Shown here: one piece after another, positions 33,796 through 41,229 of the stretch
Numbering within the stretch: position 1 is the first letter of the stretch
Layout of the letters: each line of letters starts with the position of its first letter
Assembly (NCBI GenBank): GCA_913056305.1
Contig: CAJXMR010000008.1
Coordinates: forward strand, 1-64,000
Length of the DNA: 64,000 nucleotides
Direction: 5' to 3'
From: an uncultured Ralstonia sp.
Lineage (GTDB): Bacteria; Pseudomonadota; Gammaproteobacteria; Burkholderiales; Burkholderiaceae
Made by a program: the position numbers and the translations under genes
Notes under the pieces: model-generated
Database searches by the model: none
What the model saw: only the letters and a program-made list of their open reading frames with translations
What the model was told of the DNA's origin: nothing

Positions 33796-34278
33796 TCACT
33801 TGGACGACTTGGCCGACAGCACCTGGCTGACCCGCTCCGCCGCCGGCATGGGAATCGAGAGCACGAGTGAAGTGGTGATCGTGCCGAAGCTGCCGATTCG
33901 GTCGATGACGGCCTCCAGCTCCGCGCTCGACCGGGTCAACACGTGGAGGATGTAGCTGTCCGACCCGGTGACGCGCATGACTTCCACCACATGCGGCGTT
34001 TCGCGAAACGTCTTCAGAAGACTCGTGCCCCGTTCCGCCGAAGCCCCGATGCGGATGATGGCGTTGATCGGGAAGCCCAGCCGTGTCCAGTCCACTTCAG
34101 CGCGATACCCCTTGATCACGCCGCGCTCCTTCAGGCGTCGGACGCGCTCTGCGCAGGCTGGCGCCGTCAGCCCGACTTCTGCCGCGAGTGACTTGTAGGG
34201 AGCCCTGCCATCGCGCAGCAGCATCTGCACCAGCTTCAGATCGATGGCGTCGAGAAAGTTTCGGTCCGGTGTTTCCAT
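33796..34278 (-). CDS. Lrp/AsnC family transcriptional regulator
   Basis: A 160-aa regulator: an N-terminal HTH (DAIDLKLVQMLLRDGRAPYKSLAAEVGLTAPACAERVRRLKERGVIKGYRAEVD) and a RAM ligand-binding domain (FPINAIIRIGASAERGTSLLKTF, VVEVMRVTGSDSYILHVLT). Such proteins often sense amino acids. It is divergent from hpd with a 58-bp gap, so tyrosine, phenylalanine or hydroxyphenylpyruvate is a likely signal (inference). Confidence 0.92.
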   Translation of the reverse strand: METPDRNFLDAIDLKLVQMLLRDGRAPYKSLAAEVGLTAPACAERVRRLKERGVIKGYRAEVDWTRLGFPINAIIRIGASAERGTSLLKTFRETPHVVEVMRVTGSDSYILHVLTRSSAELEAVIDRIGSFGTITTSLVLSIPMPAAERVSQVLSAKSSK

Positions 34279-34336
34279 GAAAACAAAAGATGAAGGCTGC
34301 CTGGACTTTCGATTCTAAAGCTCAGAACCCAGCAAG

Positions 34337-35422
34337 ATGAAGCAAACTTTCTCCAGTCCTAATCTTGTTGTGGAGTGGAGCATGGGTACCGTAACAACGG
34401 CGGGTTTCGCGTTCGTCGAGTTTGTCTGTCCAGAGCCTGAGGCGCTGGTTGCCCTGTTCGGGAAGCTCGGGTTCAAGGCGCTGGGGCAGCACGCGCAAAC
34501 GGGAGCGGTGCTGTTGCGCCAGAACGAAGCCGCCCTGATCGTGAACCCGGTGCCGAACCCGTTCCGGGAGGTTCACGGGGCGTCCGCGCGTGCGATTGCG
34601 ATCCATGTGGACAACGCTGCGAACGCCTTGGCCCAGGCACTGGAGGGCGGGGCGCGCATGGCAACGCCGGCTGAGGCTGGCGCCTTCGTCGTCGACGCGC
34701 CGGCCATCGTGGGGATCGGCGACAGCCTGGTCTACTTCGTCGATCACGATTTCGAGTCGGTGTTTTCGACAGCGTATCGGCCGGGGCAGCCCGTGGCGGT
34801 GGCGGATGCCGCCATTCAGGCAATCGACCACACCTCGAATATCGTCAAGCCGGAGAACCTCGACCGCTGGGCCGACTTCTACAAAGACACCTTCGCCTTC
34901 GTGCTGAAGCAGTACCTGGACGTGAAAGGCCGGCAAACGGGCATGCGTGCCCGGTCGATGGTGAGCCCATGCGGGAAGGTTTCCATCCCGATTGCGGCCG
35001 CTGCGCACGACCAACCCGGCGTGCTGAACCAGAACGACGAGTTCATCCGCGACTACCGCGGCGAGGGCATCCAGCACATCGCCTTCCTGTCGTCGAACAT
35101 CGAGCAGACCATCGCGGCCATGGAGGCGGCCGGGCTCGACTTCATGGAGGCGCCGCCCAAGACCTACTACCAGAACCTCGATGCGCGGGTGCCCGGTCAT
35201 GGGCAGAACCTCGACCGCATGGAGCGGCGAGGCATCCTCGTCGACGGCAAGGGCGACGGACGCATCCTGCTGCAACGCTTCACGCGCCGCCAGATCGGCC
35301 CGATCTTCTTCGAGATCATCGAGCGGCGCGGCGAGGACGGCTTCGGCGAAGGCAATTTCAAGGCGCTGTTCGAATCGCAGGAGCAGGACCAGGTTCGGCG
35401 TGGATCGCTGCACGCCTCGTAG
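34337..35422 (+). CDS. hpd: 4-hydroxyphenylpyruvate dioxygenase
   Basis: A 361-aa Fe(II) dioxygenase that turns 4-hydroxyphenylpyruvate into homogentisate in tyrosine breakdown. The 2-His-1-Glu iron ligands are intact: H165 (IDHTSNIV), H247 (GIQHIAFLS) and E326 (FFEIIERRG). These correspond to His161/His240/Glu322 of the Pseudomonas enzyme. GFAFVEFVCPEPEAL and RYYxD-like FYKDTFAFVLKQYLDVKG also fit. An internal ATG at 34382 (MGTVTTAGF) is an alternative start. It is followed by ridA and an MBL-fold gene on the same strand, and preceded by a divergent Lrp-type gene. No homogentisate dioxygenase is present in the window. Confidence 0.93.
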   Translation: MKQTFSSPNLVVEWSMGTVTTAGFAFVEFVCPEPEALVALFGKLGFKALGQHAQTGAVLLRQNEAALIVNPVPNPFREVHGASARAIAIHVDNAANALAQALEGGARMATPAEAGAFVVDAPAIVGIGDSLVYFVDHDFESVFSTAYRPGQPVAVADAAIQAIDHTSNIVKPENLDRWADFYKDTFAFVLKQYLDVKGRQTGMRARSMVSPCGKVSIPIAAAAHDQPGVLNQNDEFIRDYRGEGIQHIAFLSSNIEQTIAAMEAAGLDFMEAPPKTYYQNLDARVPGHGQNLDRMERRGILVDGKGDGRILLQRFTRRQIGPIFFEIIERRGEDGFGEGNFKALFESQEQDQVRRGSLHAS

Positions 35423-35464
35423 GCAGGTCAGCGCGACATTCTTTCTTTTCTCAAGGGACTCACC

Positions 35465-35884
35465 ATGCAATCTTCCAAGACGACCGTCGCTCTGCCGAAT
35501 CCCCACCCCGTGTTCGGCAGCACCGAGGTGTTCAAGACGTTCAACTACGCGCCGGCCGTTGCGGCGGGCGGCCTGCTGTTCATCGCCGGCCAGATCGGCA
35601 TCCGCGCCGATGGCACGGTGCCCACCAGCGTGGAGGAGCAGATCGATCTCGCCTTCCAGCGGCTCGGGGCGATCCTGCAGGCGGCCGGGCTCGGCTTTGC
35701 GGATCTCGTCGAGCTGGTCAGCTATCACGTCGATGTCGACAAGCAGCTCGCCGCATTCCGCGAGATCAAGGATCGCTACATCAAGGCAGATGCGCCGGCC
35801 TGGACCATCCTGGGCGTGGCTGCGCTGGCCAGGCCGACGCTCTACATCGAAATCAAGGCCGTGGCCGCGACACGCACCGCGTGA
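35465..35884 (+). CDS. RidA family protein (reactive intermediate deaminase)
   Basis: A 139-aa YjgF/YER057c/UK114 protein: LLFIAGQIGIRADGTVPTSVEEQIDLAFQRLGAILQAAG, VELVSYHVDVDKQLAAFREIKDRYI, and WTILGVAALARPTLYIEIKAVA with the Arg that contacts the carboxylate. RidA enzymes hydrolyse enamines/imines released by PLP enzymes. It lies 42 bp after hpd and 32 bp before the MBL gene. Here it could deal with an imine or enol from aromatic amino acid breakdown, though RidA homologues in operons often have other substrates. Confidence 0.88.
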   Translation: MQSSKTTVALPNPHPVFGSTEVFKTFNYAPAVAAGGLLFIAGQIGIRADGTVPTSVEEQIDLAFQRLGAILQAAGLGFADLVELVSYHVDVDKQLAAFREIKDRYIKADAPAWTILGVAALARPTLYIEIKAVAATRTA

Positions 35885-35916
35885 TCGGTAGAGTCAGATC
35901 GCACAAGAGAACGCAG

Positions 35917-36876
35917 ATGACCAAGACCTTCGCATCCCGTGGCGACACGCAAGTTAAGGCCACCACCTTCACCCAGCTCTCCGAGAATGCCTATGCCTAC
36001 ACGGCGGAGGGCGACCCGAACTCCGGCGTCGTCATCGGTGACCACAGCGTGCTCGTCGTGGACACGACGGCGACCCCCGCCATGGCGCAAGACCTGATCG
36101 CCAAGATTCGCACGGTGACGGACAAGCCGATCCGGCATCTCGTGCTGTCCCACTATCACGCGGTGCGTGTGCTGGGCGCCTCAGCCTTTCTCGCACACGG
36201 GTGCCAGCAGATCATCGCCAGCCAGGGAACCTACGACTTGATTGCCGAGCGCGGCGAGCAAGACATGCAATCCGAGATCGAGCGGTTCCCGCGCCTGTTC
36301 GCCGGCGTGGAAACGATTCTCGGTCTGACGTGGCCGACCCTGGTCTTCGAGCAAGCGATGACGTTGTGGTTGGGTGGCCTTGAGGTCCGGATCGCGCACC
36401 TCGGGGCGGGCCATACCAAGGGCGACACCGTGGTCTGGCTGCCGTCGCAGAAGGTGTTGTTCTCGGGCGATCTGGTCGAGTACGACGCGGCTTGCTACTG
36501 CGGTGATGCCCACCTTGCGCAATGGCCGGCCACATTGGAAGCCCTGCGGGCGCTCGGGGCGGAGAAGCTCGTGCCCGGTCGAGGCCCCGCCTTGCACTCC
36601 GCGAAAGAGGCAGAGGATGCCATCCGTTACACCCACGAATTCGTCACCACGTTGCTTAAGGCTGGCCGCGAAGCACGCGCCCAAGGTCTCGATCTGAAAG
36701 GCGCGATGCGGCACGCGCGCACCTTGATGGATGCGCGATTCGGCGGCGTCTTCATCTACGAGCATTGCCTGCCGTTTGATGTGTCCCGTGCCTTTGACGA
36801 GGCGGGAGGCATCGCGCATCCACGCATCTGGACAGCCCAGCGCGACAAGGACATGTGGGCAGCGCTCCAAGAGTAG
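35917..36876 (+). CDS. MBL-fold metallo-hydrolase with an atypical metal-binding motif
   Basis: A 319-aa protein with the metallo-beta-lactamase fold: SGVVIGDHSVLVVDTTATP, PIRHLVLSHYHAVRVLGAS, LGAGHTKGDTVVWLPSQKVLFSGDLVEY. The classic HxHxDH is reduced to H79-Y-H81-A-V83-R84, so the Asp and third His are missing. H166 and D185 are kept, and H199 (YCGDAH) is a possible substitute ligand. One rather than two metals, or a changed chemistry, is plausible. I recall similar HYHAVR proteins in other Burkholderiales, so this is a conserved branch and not a decay. It is the third gene of the hpd operon and ends 6 bp before the right repeat of the inserted block. Substrate unknown. Confidence 0.8.
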   Translation: MTKTFASRGDTQVKATTFTQLSENAYAYTAEGDPNSGVVIGDHSVLVVDTTATPAMAQDLIAKIRTVTDKPIRHLVLSHYHAVRVLGASAFLAHGCQQIIASQGTYDLIAERGEQDMQSEIERFPRLFAGVETILGLTWPTLVFEQAMTLWLGGLEVRIAHLGAGHTKGDTVVWLPSQKVLFSGDLVEYDAACYCGDAHLAQWPATLEALRALGAEKLVPGRGPALHSAKEAEDAIRYTHEFVTTLLKAGREARAQGLDLKGAMRHARTLMDARFGGVFIYEHCLPFDVSRAFDEAGGIAHPRIWTAQRDKDMWAALQE

Positions 36877-36882
36877 CGGGCG

Positions 36883-36970
36883 TTCGTGTGCAGGACTTGC
36901 GCCAGTAGGCGGCAGTGCTGCGCAATCCGAGCCCGCCCTGCGTCATGCCCCGGGCGGGCTTTTTCCTGGA
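36883..36970 (+). repeat. right copy of the 88-bp imperfect direct repeat (remnant of a cytochrome gene 3' end)
   Basis: It aligns to 25041-25128 with no gaps and about 70% identity. Bases 36888-36908 read in frame V-Q-D-L-R-Q-stop, against V-K-G-L-R-Q-stop in the intact cytochrome gene, and the terminator lies at the same distance. Upstream similarity ends at about 36883, so only the last few codons of a cytochrome-like gene remain here. Confidence 0.75.
36930..36964 (+). terminator. rho-independent terminator after the hpd operon (within the right repeat)
   Basis: AGCCCGCCC (36930-36938) pairs with GGGCGGGCT (36952-36960) and TTTT follows. It now serves the MBL gene, but by homology it belonged to a cytochrome gene. 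It also faces the convergent lysE-type gene. Confidence 0.85.
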
Positions 36971-36975
36971 GCCTC

Positions 36976-37626
36976 TCAGATGCCCGTGAAGGCGTGACGC
37001 ACCAGCAGCCCCGACAAGACCAGCATCGTCACCCCGACCAGCCCATCCAGCACCTGCCACGCCCGTGGTCTTGCGAACCACGGTGCCAGCTTGCGTGCAC
37101 CGAAGCCCAGCAGCACGAACCAGAGTACGCTGGCCGAGCTTGCGCCTGCCACGAACCAGCCACGCAGCGCGCCCGGTTGCTGCGCGCCGACGGTGCCCAC
37201 CAGCAGCATCGTATCCAGGTAGACGTGGGGGTTGAGCAGCGTGAATGCGGCGGCCTGCGCCAAGGCGCCGCCTCTGGTGAGGCCGGCGCCGTCGCCAGAC
37301 GCGCTCAACTGGCTGGTGCGCCTGGCGCGTTGCAGCGCCTGCCATCCATATACCGCCAGGAAGACGGCGCCGGCCAGCGCCAGTGCGCGCGCCAGGCCGG
37401 GGCGGTCCCCCAGCGCTTGGGCCATGCCGAGTACCCCGGCGGCGATCAACAGCGCATCCATCACGGCGCAGAACAGCACCACGCTGCCCACGTGCTCGCG
37501 CCGCAGCCCCTGTCGCAGCACGAATGCGTTCTGTGCGCCGATGGCGACGATGAGCCCCAGGCTCAGGGCCAGGCCCTGGAGGGAGACGGAAAGGGGGGGC
37601 GAAGGGGTGGCGAGCAAGGGTTCCAT
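36976..37626 (-). CDS. argO: LysE/ArgO family amino acid exporter
   Basis: A 216-aa inner-membrane protein with about six helices. GLALSLGLIVAIGAQNAFVLRQGLRREHV is the LysE/ArgO signature, and AAFTLLNPHVYLDTMLLVG is the second conserved block. It exports basic amino acids (arginine, lysine). The neighbouring divergent gene encodes an ArgP/LysG-type LysR regulator, the standard partner, with 73 bp between them. The gene lies just outside the right repeat of the inserted block and has host-like GC. Confidence 0.92.
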   Translation of the reverse strand: MEPLLATPSPPLSVSLQGLALSLGLIVAIGAQNAFVLRQGLRREHVGSVVLFCAVMDALLIAAGVLGMAQALGDRPGLARALALAGAVFLAVYGWQALQRARRTSQLSASGDGAGLTRGGALAQAAAFTLLNPHVYLDTMLLVGTVGAQQPGALRGWFVAGASSASVLWFVLLGFGARKLAPWFARPRAWQVLDGLVGVTMLVLSGLLVRHAFTGI

Positions 37627-37659
37627 GCGGCGATCTTGCCGACGCCGTCGGATGAAGAC

Positions 37660-37689
37660 AAACTATCTCTCCTTAATTCAATGTAGTTT
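37660..37689. promoter_or_regulatory. candidate ArgP site between argO and argP
   Basis: AAACTA (37660-37665) and TAGTTT (37684-37689) form an inverted repeat with 18 bp between, in the AT-rich 73-bp region separating the divergent genes. LysR proteins often bind such spaced half-sites; assignment is inferred. Confidence 0.35.
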
Positions 37690-37699
37690 TTCTTATCTC

Positions 37700-38596
37700 A
37701 TGCTGGACTACTCCGCGCTCTCTGCATTGGCTGCTGTGGTTCGAGAGGGCAGCTTCGAGCGTGCAGCCCGCGCGCTCCATGTCACGCCATCCGCCATCTC
37801 GCAGCGCATCCGGCTGCTGGAAGAGCGCGTGGGCTGCGCACTCGTCGTGCGCGACCAGCCTTGTCGGGCCACCGAGACCGGGCGACGCCTCTGCCAGCAC
37901 GTCGACCGCGTGCGGCTGCTGGAGCAGGAGCTGCAAGGCGCGCTGCCGGCGCTCGCCCCGCAGGGCATTGCCCCGGTGGCGTTGCCGATCGCGGTGAACG
38001 CCGACAGCCTCGCCACGTGGCTGGCCCCGGCGCTCGCCACCTTCGGCGCAGAGCATCCGGTGTTGATGGAGGTGTCGGTGGACGATCAGGACCACACCAC
38101 CGAATGGCTGCGCAGCGGCGCCGTGCTGGCCGCCGTTACGGCCACGGCCCGGCCCGCCGCAGGCTGCAACAGCCGCCCCCTGGGTGCCATGCGCTACCTC
38201 GCGGCCGCCAGCCCGGCGTACGTGCAACGCCATTTCGCCGATGGCGTGGGCGCGGGCAGCCTGGCGCGGGCGCCGAGCCTGGTGTTCAACACCAAGGACG
38301 AGCTGCAGGCGCGCTGGGCGCGGCGCCTGTGCCATCGGCACGTCGAGCTGCCCCGCCACATGCTGCCCTCGTCGCAAGCCTTTGTGGCGGCGGCCGTGGC
38401 GGGCATGGGCTGGGGCCTGCATCCGCAGGCGCTGATCGCCTCGCATCTGGAGGCGGGGACATTGGTGGAGCTGGTGCCGGACACGCCGCTGGACGTGCCG
38501 CTCCACTGGCAATGCGCGCGCGCCGCATCCGCGTTGCTCGACGGCTTGAGCCGCGAAGTCCTGGCCGCCGCACGCGCTGCGCTGCTGCCGCCCTGA
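37700..38596 (+). CDS. argP: LysR family regulator, ArgP/LysG type
   Basis: A 298-aa regulator. LDYSALSALAAVVREGSFERAARALHVTPSAISQRIRLLEERVGCALVVRDQPCRATETGRRL is the ArgP/IciA N-terminus, and the effector domain keeps the PIAVNADSLATWLAPAL segment characteristic of ArgP. It activates an arginine/lysine exporter when these amino acids accumulate. It is divergent from argO. The ATG at 37700 is the natural family start; upstream in-frame starts lie inside argO and are rejected. Confidence 0.92.
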   Translation: MLDYSALSALAAVVREGSFERAARALHVTPSAISQRIRLLEERVGCALVVRDQPCRATETGRRLCQHVDRVRLLEQELQGALPALAPQGIAPVALPIAVNADSLATWLAPALATFGAEHPVLMEVSVDDQDHTTEWLRSGAVLAAVTATARPAAGCNSRPLGAMRYLAAASPAYVQRHFADGVGAGSLARAPSLVFNTKDELQARWARRLCHRHVELPRHMLPSSQAFVAAAVAGMGWGLHPQALIASHLEAGTLVELVPDTPLDVPLHWQCARAASALLDGLSREVLAAARAALLPP

Positions 38597-38745
38597 TTCG
38601 CCAATCATCCACGACTGTCGACTCTCACTTGACAGTGTGTTTCGCGCGCCGGGGCTGTTCGCGGCGGGTGGCGTCGCTACCATGTTCTCCAAAACCCGCG
38701 CGGCCATCGGCACGCGCGCATAACAGACACCATCCGGAGACACAC

Positions 38746-39948
38746 ATGCACGCACGCCGCGCCACGGCCGCGATCGGCCTCGCCATCGCCGCCTCTTTCG
38801 CTCACGCCCAGGTATCGGACGACAAGGTCAGGATCGGCTTCATCACCGACATGTCCGGCGTCTATGCCGACCTGGATGGCCCGGGCGGGCTGGAGGCCAT
38901 GCGCATGGCCGTGGCGGACTTCGGCGGCAAGGTGCTTGGCAAGCCCATCGAGATCGTCTCGGCCGACCACCAGAACAAGGCTGACGTGGCCGCTTCCAAG
39001 GCACGCGAGTGGATCGACCGCGATGGCGTGGACGTGCTCGTCGCCGGCCCCAACTCCGCCGCCGGCCTGGCGATGAACCGCGTGGCGGCGGAGAAGAAAC
39101 GCGTCTACATCAACCTCGGCGGCGGCACCCCGCGCCTGACCAACGAGGAGTGCACGCCCTACACCGTGCACTACGCCTACGACACCAACGCGCATGTACG
39201 CGGCACCATCGGCGCGCTGCGCAAGCAGGGCGTCAACGCGTGGTACCTGTTGTCGGTCGACTACGCCTTCGGCAAGGACATGGACGCCGAATCGCGCCGC
39301 GTGATCGCAGCCGGCGGCGGCAAGGTGGTGGGCGGCACCAAGCACCCGCTGGGCGCGCCGGATTTCTCGTCATACCTGCTGCAAGCGCAAAGCTCCGGCG
39401 CGCAGGCCGTGGCGCTGGCCAACGCCGGCGGCGACACCATCAACGCCATCAAGGCCGCCAAGGATTTCGGGCTCGACAAGAAGATGCGCGTGGTGGGCCT
39501 GGTCATGACCATCGACGAGATCCACGCGCTCGGCCTGCAGACCGCGCAGGGCATGCAGCTGATCGACCCGTGGTACTGGAACTCCAGCGACGCCGCGCGC
39601 CAGTTCGGCGAGCGCTTCTACGCCAAGTTCAAGAAGATGCCGAGCGCCCTGCAGGCCGCCGACTACTCCGCCACGCTCACCTACCTAAAGGCCGTGCAGG
39701 CCACCGGCACCGACAATTCAGACCGCGTGATGGCCAAGCTCAAGTCGATGAAGATCGACGACATGTACACCAAGGGCGGCTACGTGCGCGCCGACGGCAT
39801 GATGATCCACGACATCTACCTGTTCGAGGTCAAGAAGCCGTCGGAGTCGACCCGGCCGTGGGATTACTACAAGCTCGCGCAGACGATTCCGGGCGAGCAG
39901 GCGTTCAATACGCTGGCGGAATCGGCTTGCGCGATGGTGAAGAAGTAA
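38746..39948 (+). CDS. ABC transporter substrate-binding protein, branched-chain amino acid (LivJ) type
   Basis: A 400-aa periplasmic protein with a signal peptide (RRATAAIGLAIAASFAHAQ). Its mature part starts VRIGFITDMSGVYADLDGPGGLEAMRMAV, typical of the Peripla_BP_6 family (LivJ, AmiC, UrtA). Later blocks are NLGGGTPRLTNEECTPYTVHYAYDTNAHVRGT, FSSYLLQAQSSGAQAVALANAGGDTINAIKAAKDFG and YYKLAQTIPGEQAF. These bind amino acids, amides or aromatic acids. No permease or ATPase genes are next to it. Its 3' end overlaps the convergent AraC-type gene by 44 bp. Confidence 0.9.
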   Translation: MHARRATAAIGLAIAASFAHAQVSDDKVRIGFITDMSGVYADLDGPGGLEAMRMAVADFGGKVLGKPIEIVSADHQNKADVAASKAREWIDRDGVDVLVAGPNSAAGLAMNRVAAEKKRVYINLGGGTPRLTNEECTPYTVHYAYDTNAHVRGTIGALRKQGVNAWYLLSVDYAFGKDMDAESRRVIAAGGGKVVGGTKHPLGAPDFSSYLLQAQSSGAQAVALANAGGDTINAIKAAKDFGLDKKMRVVGLVMTIDEIHALGLQTAQGMQLIDPWYWNSSDAARQFGERFYAKFKKMPSALQAADYSATLTYLKAVQATGTDNSDRVMAKLKSMKIDDMYTKGGYVRADGMMIHDIYLFEVKKPSESTRPWDYYKLAQTIPGEQAFNTLAESACAMVKK

Positions 39949-40741
39949 GCGTCAGGTCTGCGCATCCGCCCGCGGCATACCGGCCCGGGGTGACCCCGAA
40001 GGTCGCGCGAAAGCGGGCGATGAACGCGCTGACGTTGTCATAGCCCAGATCGAGCGCGACTGCCGTGACCGGTGCGCCGGCGGCCAACTGCTCCAACGCG
40101 CGCATCATGCGCAGGCGGTGGCGCCAGGTCTCGAATGCGTAGCCGGTCTCGGCCGCAAACCGGCGCGTCAGCGTGCGTGGGGCGATCGCGGCCCAGGCGG
40201 CCCAGTCCTGCAGGCGCCGGGTGTCGGACGGGTCGGCGATGAGCGCATCGGCAATCTTGCGCAGGCGCGCGTCGGTGGGCATCGGCAGGGCGGTCGGCAC
40301 CGGCTCGAGCGCGCGGATTTCATCGGCGATGACGGCGGCAAGGCGCTCCTGTGCCGGGTCCAGCGCGTGTTCCGGCCACCTGGCGGCTCGCGCAATGGCC
40401 GCACGCAACAGCGCAGACATCGACAGCGTGCATGGCGCATCCGGCAAGCCTTCGCACGCATCGGGCGCGAGGTAGGCCGCCCAGCCCGCGAAGGGGCCAT
40501 GCGTCTGCGCACCGTGCTCCACGCCAGGCGGAATCCACACCGCATGCGCGGCAGGAACGACCCAACGGCCGTCTCCGGTCTGCAGGGTCAGCACACCAGC
40601 GTCCGTTCCGAACAACTGCCCGCGCGCATGACGGTGCGGTGCCGTCGCGCGCGGCGATGCGCTGACGTGATCGACCGCATGCAACCACCGGCCCTCGGTC
40701 GATTGCACGCGCGGCAAGGAAAGCAACGGCTTGGGCGGCAT
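39905..40741 (-). CDS. AraC family transcriptional regulator
   Basis: A 278-aa regulator with an N-terminal cupin-like sensing domain (SPRATAPHRHARGQLFGTDAGVLTLQTGDGRWVVPAAHAVWIPPGVEHGAQTHG) and a C-terminal double HTH (LQDWAAWAAIAPRTLTRRFAAETGYAFETWRHRLRMMRALEQLAAGAPVTAVALDLGYDNVSAFIARFRATFGVTPGRY). The start at 40741 (MPPKPLLSL) is preferred; a 64-codon upstream extension is Cys/Trp-rich and unlike the family. Its 3' end runs 44 bp into the convergent binding-protein gene. The divergent 85-aa gene is 92 bp away and could be a target. Confidence 0.88.
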   Translation of the reverse strand: MPPKPLLSLPRVQSTEGRWLHAVDHVSASPRATAPHRHARGQLFGTDAGVLTLQTGDGRWVVPAAHAVWIPPGVEHGAQTHGPFAGWAAYLAPDACEGLPDAPCTLSMSALLRAAIARAARWPEHALDPAQERLAAVIADEIRALEPVPTALPMPTDARLRKIADALIADPSDTRRLQDWAAWAAIAPRTLTRRFAAETGYAFETWRHRLRMMRALEQLAAGAPVTAVALDLGYDNVSAFIARFRATFGVTPGRYAAGGCADLTLTSSPSRKPIPPAY

Positions 40742-40833
40742 GGCCTGAAAAGCGTATGGATTGGCATGAATGACGGAGTCACGCCAAGCTACCCGCTCTA
40801 CAGTGGTGCGGTCAATCACCCCAGGAGCACACC

Positions 40834-41091
40834 ATGCGACCCGAAGATGTCCTGCCCGATACCGCCAACTATGCCGACTTTGATGGACTGACGATCCGCA
40901 AGGGCACGGTAGCCGCCTTCCTGGCCAACGCACAGGTGTGGCTGGACCCCCAGTCAGACGCTGCCAAGCGCGCTAAGGCGGAGGAACTGATGCTGGAGGC
41001 TGTGCCGGCCCTGCAGAAGCTGGGGGCGTTTGCCGTGCTGGAGATACGGGATGTGGGGCTGCGCGGGTTGCTTGAGGGCGGGCGGGGGTAG
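40834..41091 (+). CDS. small conserved-looking cytoplasmic protein, 85 aa
   Basis: I cannot assign a function. The protein is soluble, with an acidic N-terminus (MRPEDVLPDTANYADFDGLTIRKGTVAAFLANAQVWLD) and a helical part rich in Ala/Lys/Glu (DAAKRAKAEELMLEAVPALQKLGAFAVLEIRDVGLRGLLEG). CAGGAG lies 6 bp before the ATG, and codon use matches the neighbours, so it is likely expressed. It is divergent from the AraC-type regulator and lies ahead of metY by 138 bp. Confidence 0.65.
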   Translation: MRPEDVLPDTANYADFDGLTIRKGTVAAFLANAQVWLDPQSDAAKRAKAEELMLEAVPALQKLGAFAVLEIRDVGLRGLLEGGRG

Positions 41092-41162
41092 GGCGACCCA
41101 TCGGCACAAAGGCGTCCTTGGCCACAGAGCGCAGCGCTTGCACTCTGAATAACCATAGACAG

Positions 41163-41174
41163 AAACGATCGTTT
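41163..41174. promoter_or_regulatory. 12-bp palindrome upstream of metY
   Basis: AAACGATCGTTT is a perfect palindrome 55 bp before the metY ATG, in a short AT-richer stretch. It is a candidate operator for a sulfur or methionine regulator; no such regulator lies nearby. Confidence 0.35.
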
Positions 41175-41229
41175 GCACGCTGGAGGGCGCCCCATATCCT
41201 CGCCGGACCAACCCTCCGGAGACACAACG

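Larger units (their letters stand above)
25129..36882. other. putative inserted block (about 11.8 kb) between duplicated cytochrome 3' ends
   Basis: The block lies between the two copies of the 88-bp repeat. Its left two thirds (to about 33.8 kb) are clearly lower in GC and use more A/T at third codon positions than the flanking genes, while the hpd part is closer to the host. It carries two self-contained catabolic units with their own regulators (GntR and Lrp types) and no integrase or transposase. Similarity upstream of the right copy stops at about 36883. The simplest reading is acquisition from a related bacterium by recombination in or near the cytochrome gene end. Which copy is ancestral cannot be told. 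Confidence 0.55.

Noticed and set aside
34969..35916. In-frame upstream extension of the MBL gene through hpd and ridA
   Set aside because: This part is out of frame with hpd and ridA and is Arg-rich; the MBL domain starts naturally at 35917.
25089..36964. Reading the similar terminators alone as evidence of transposition
   Set aside because: GCCCGCC/GGCGGGC terminators recur in this genome (also at 5893). The duplication claim rests on the gapless match that includes the coding end, stop and spacing, not on the stem alone.
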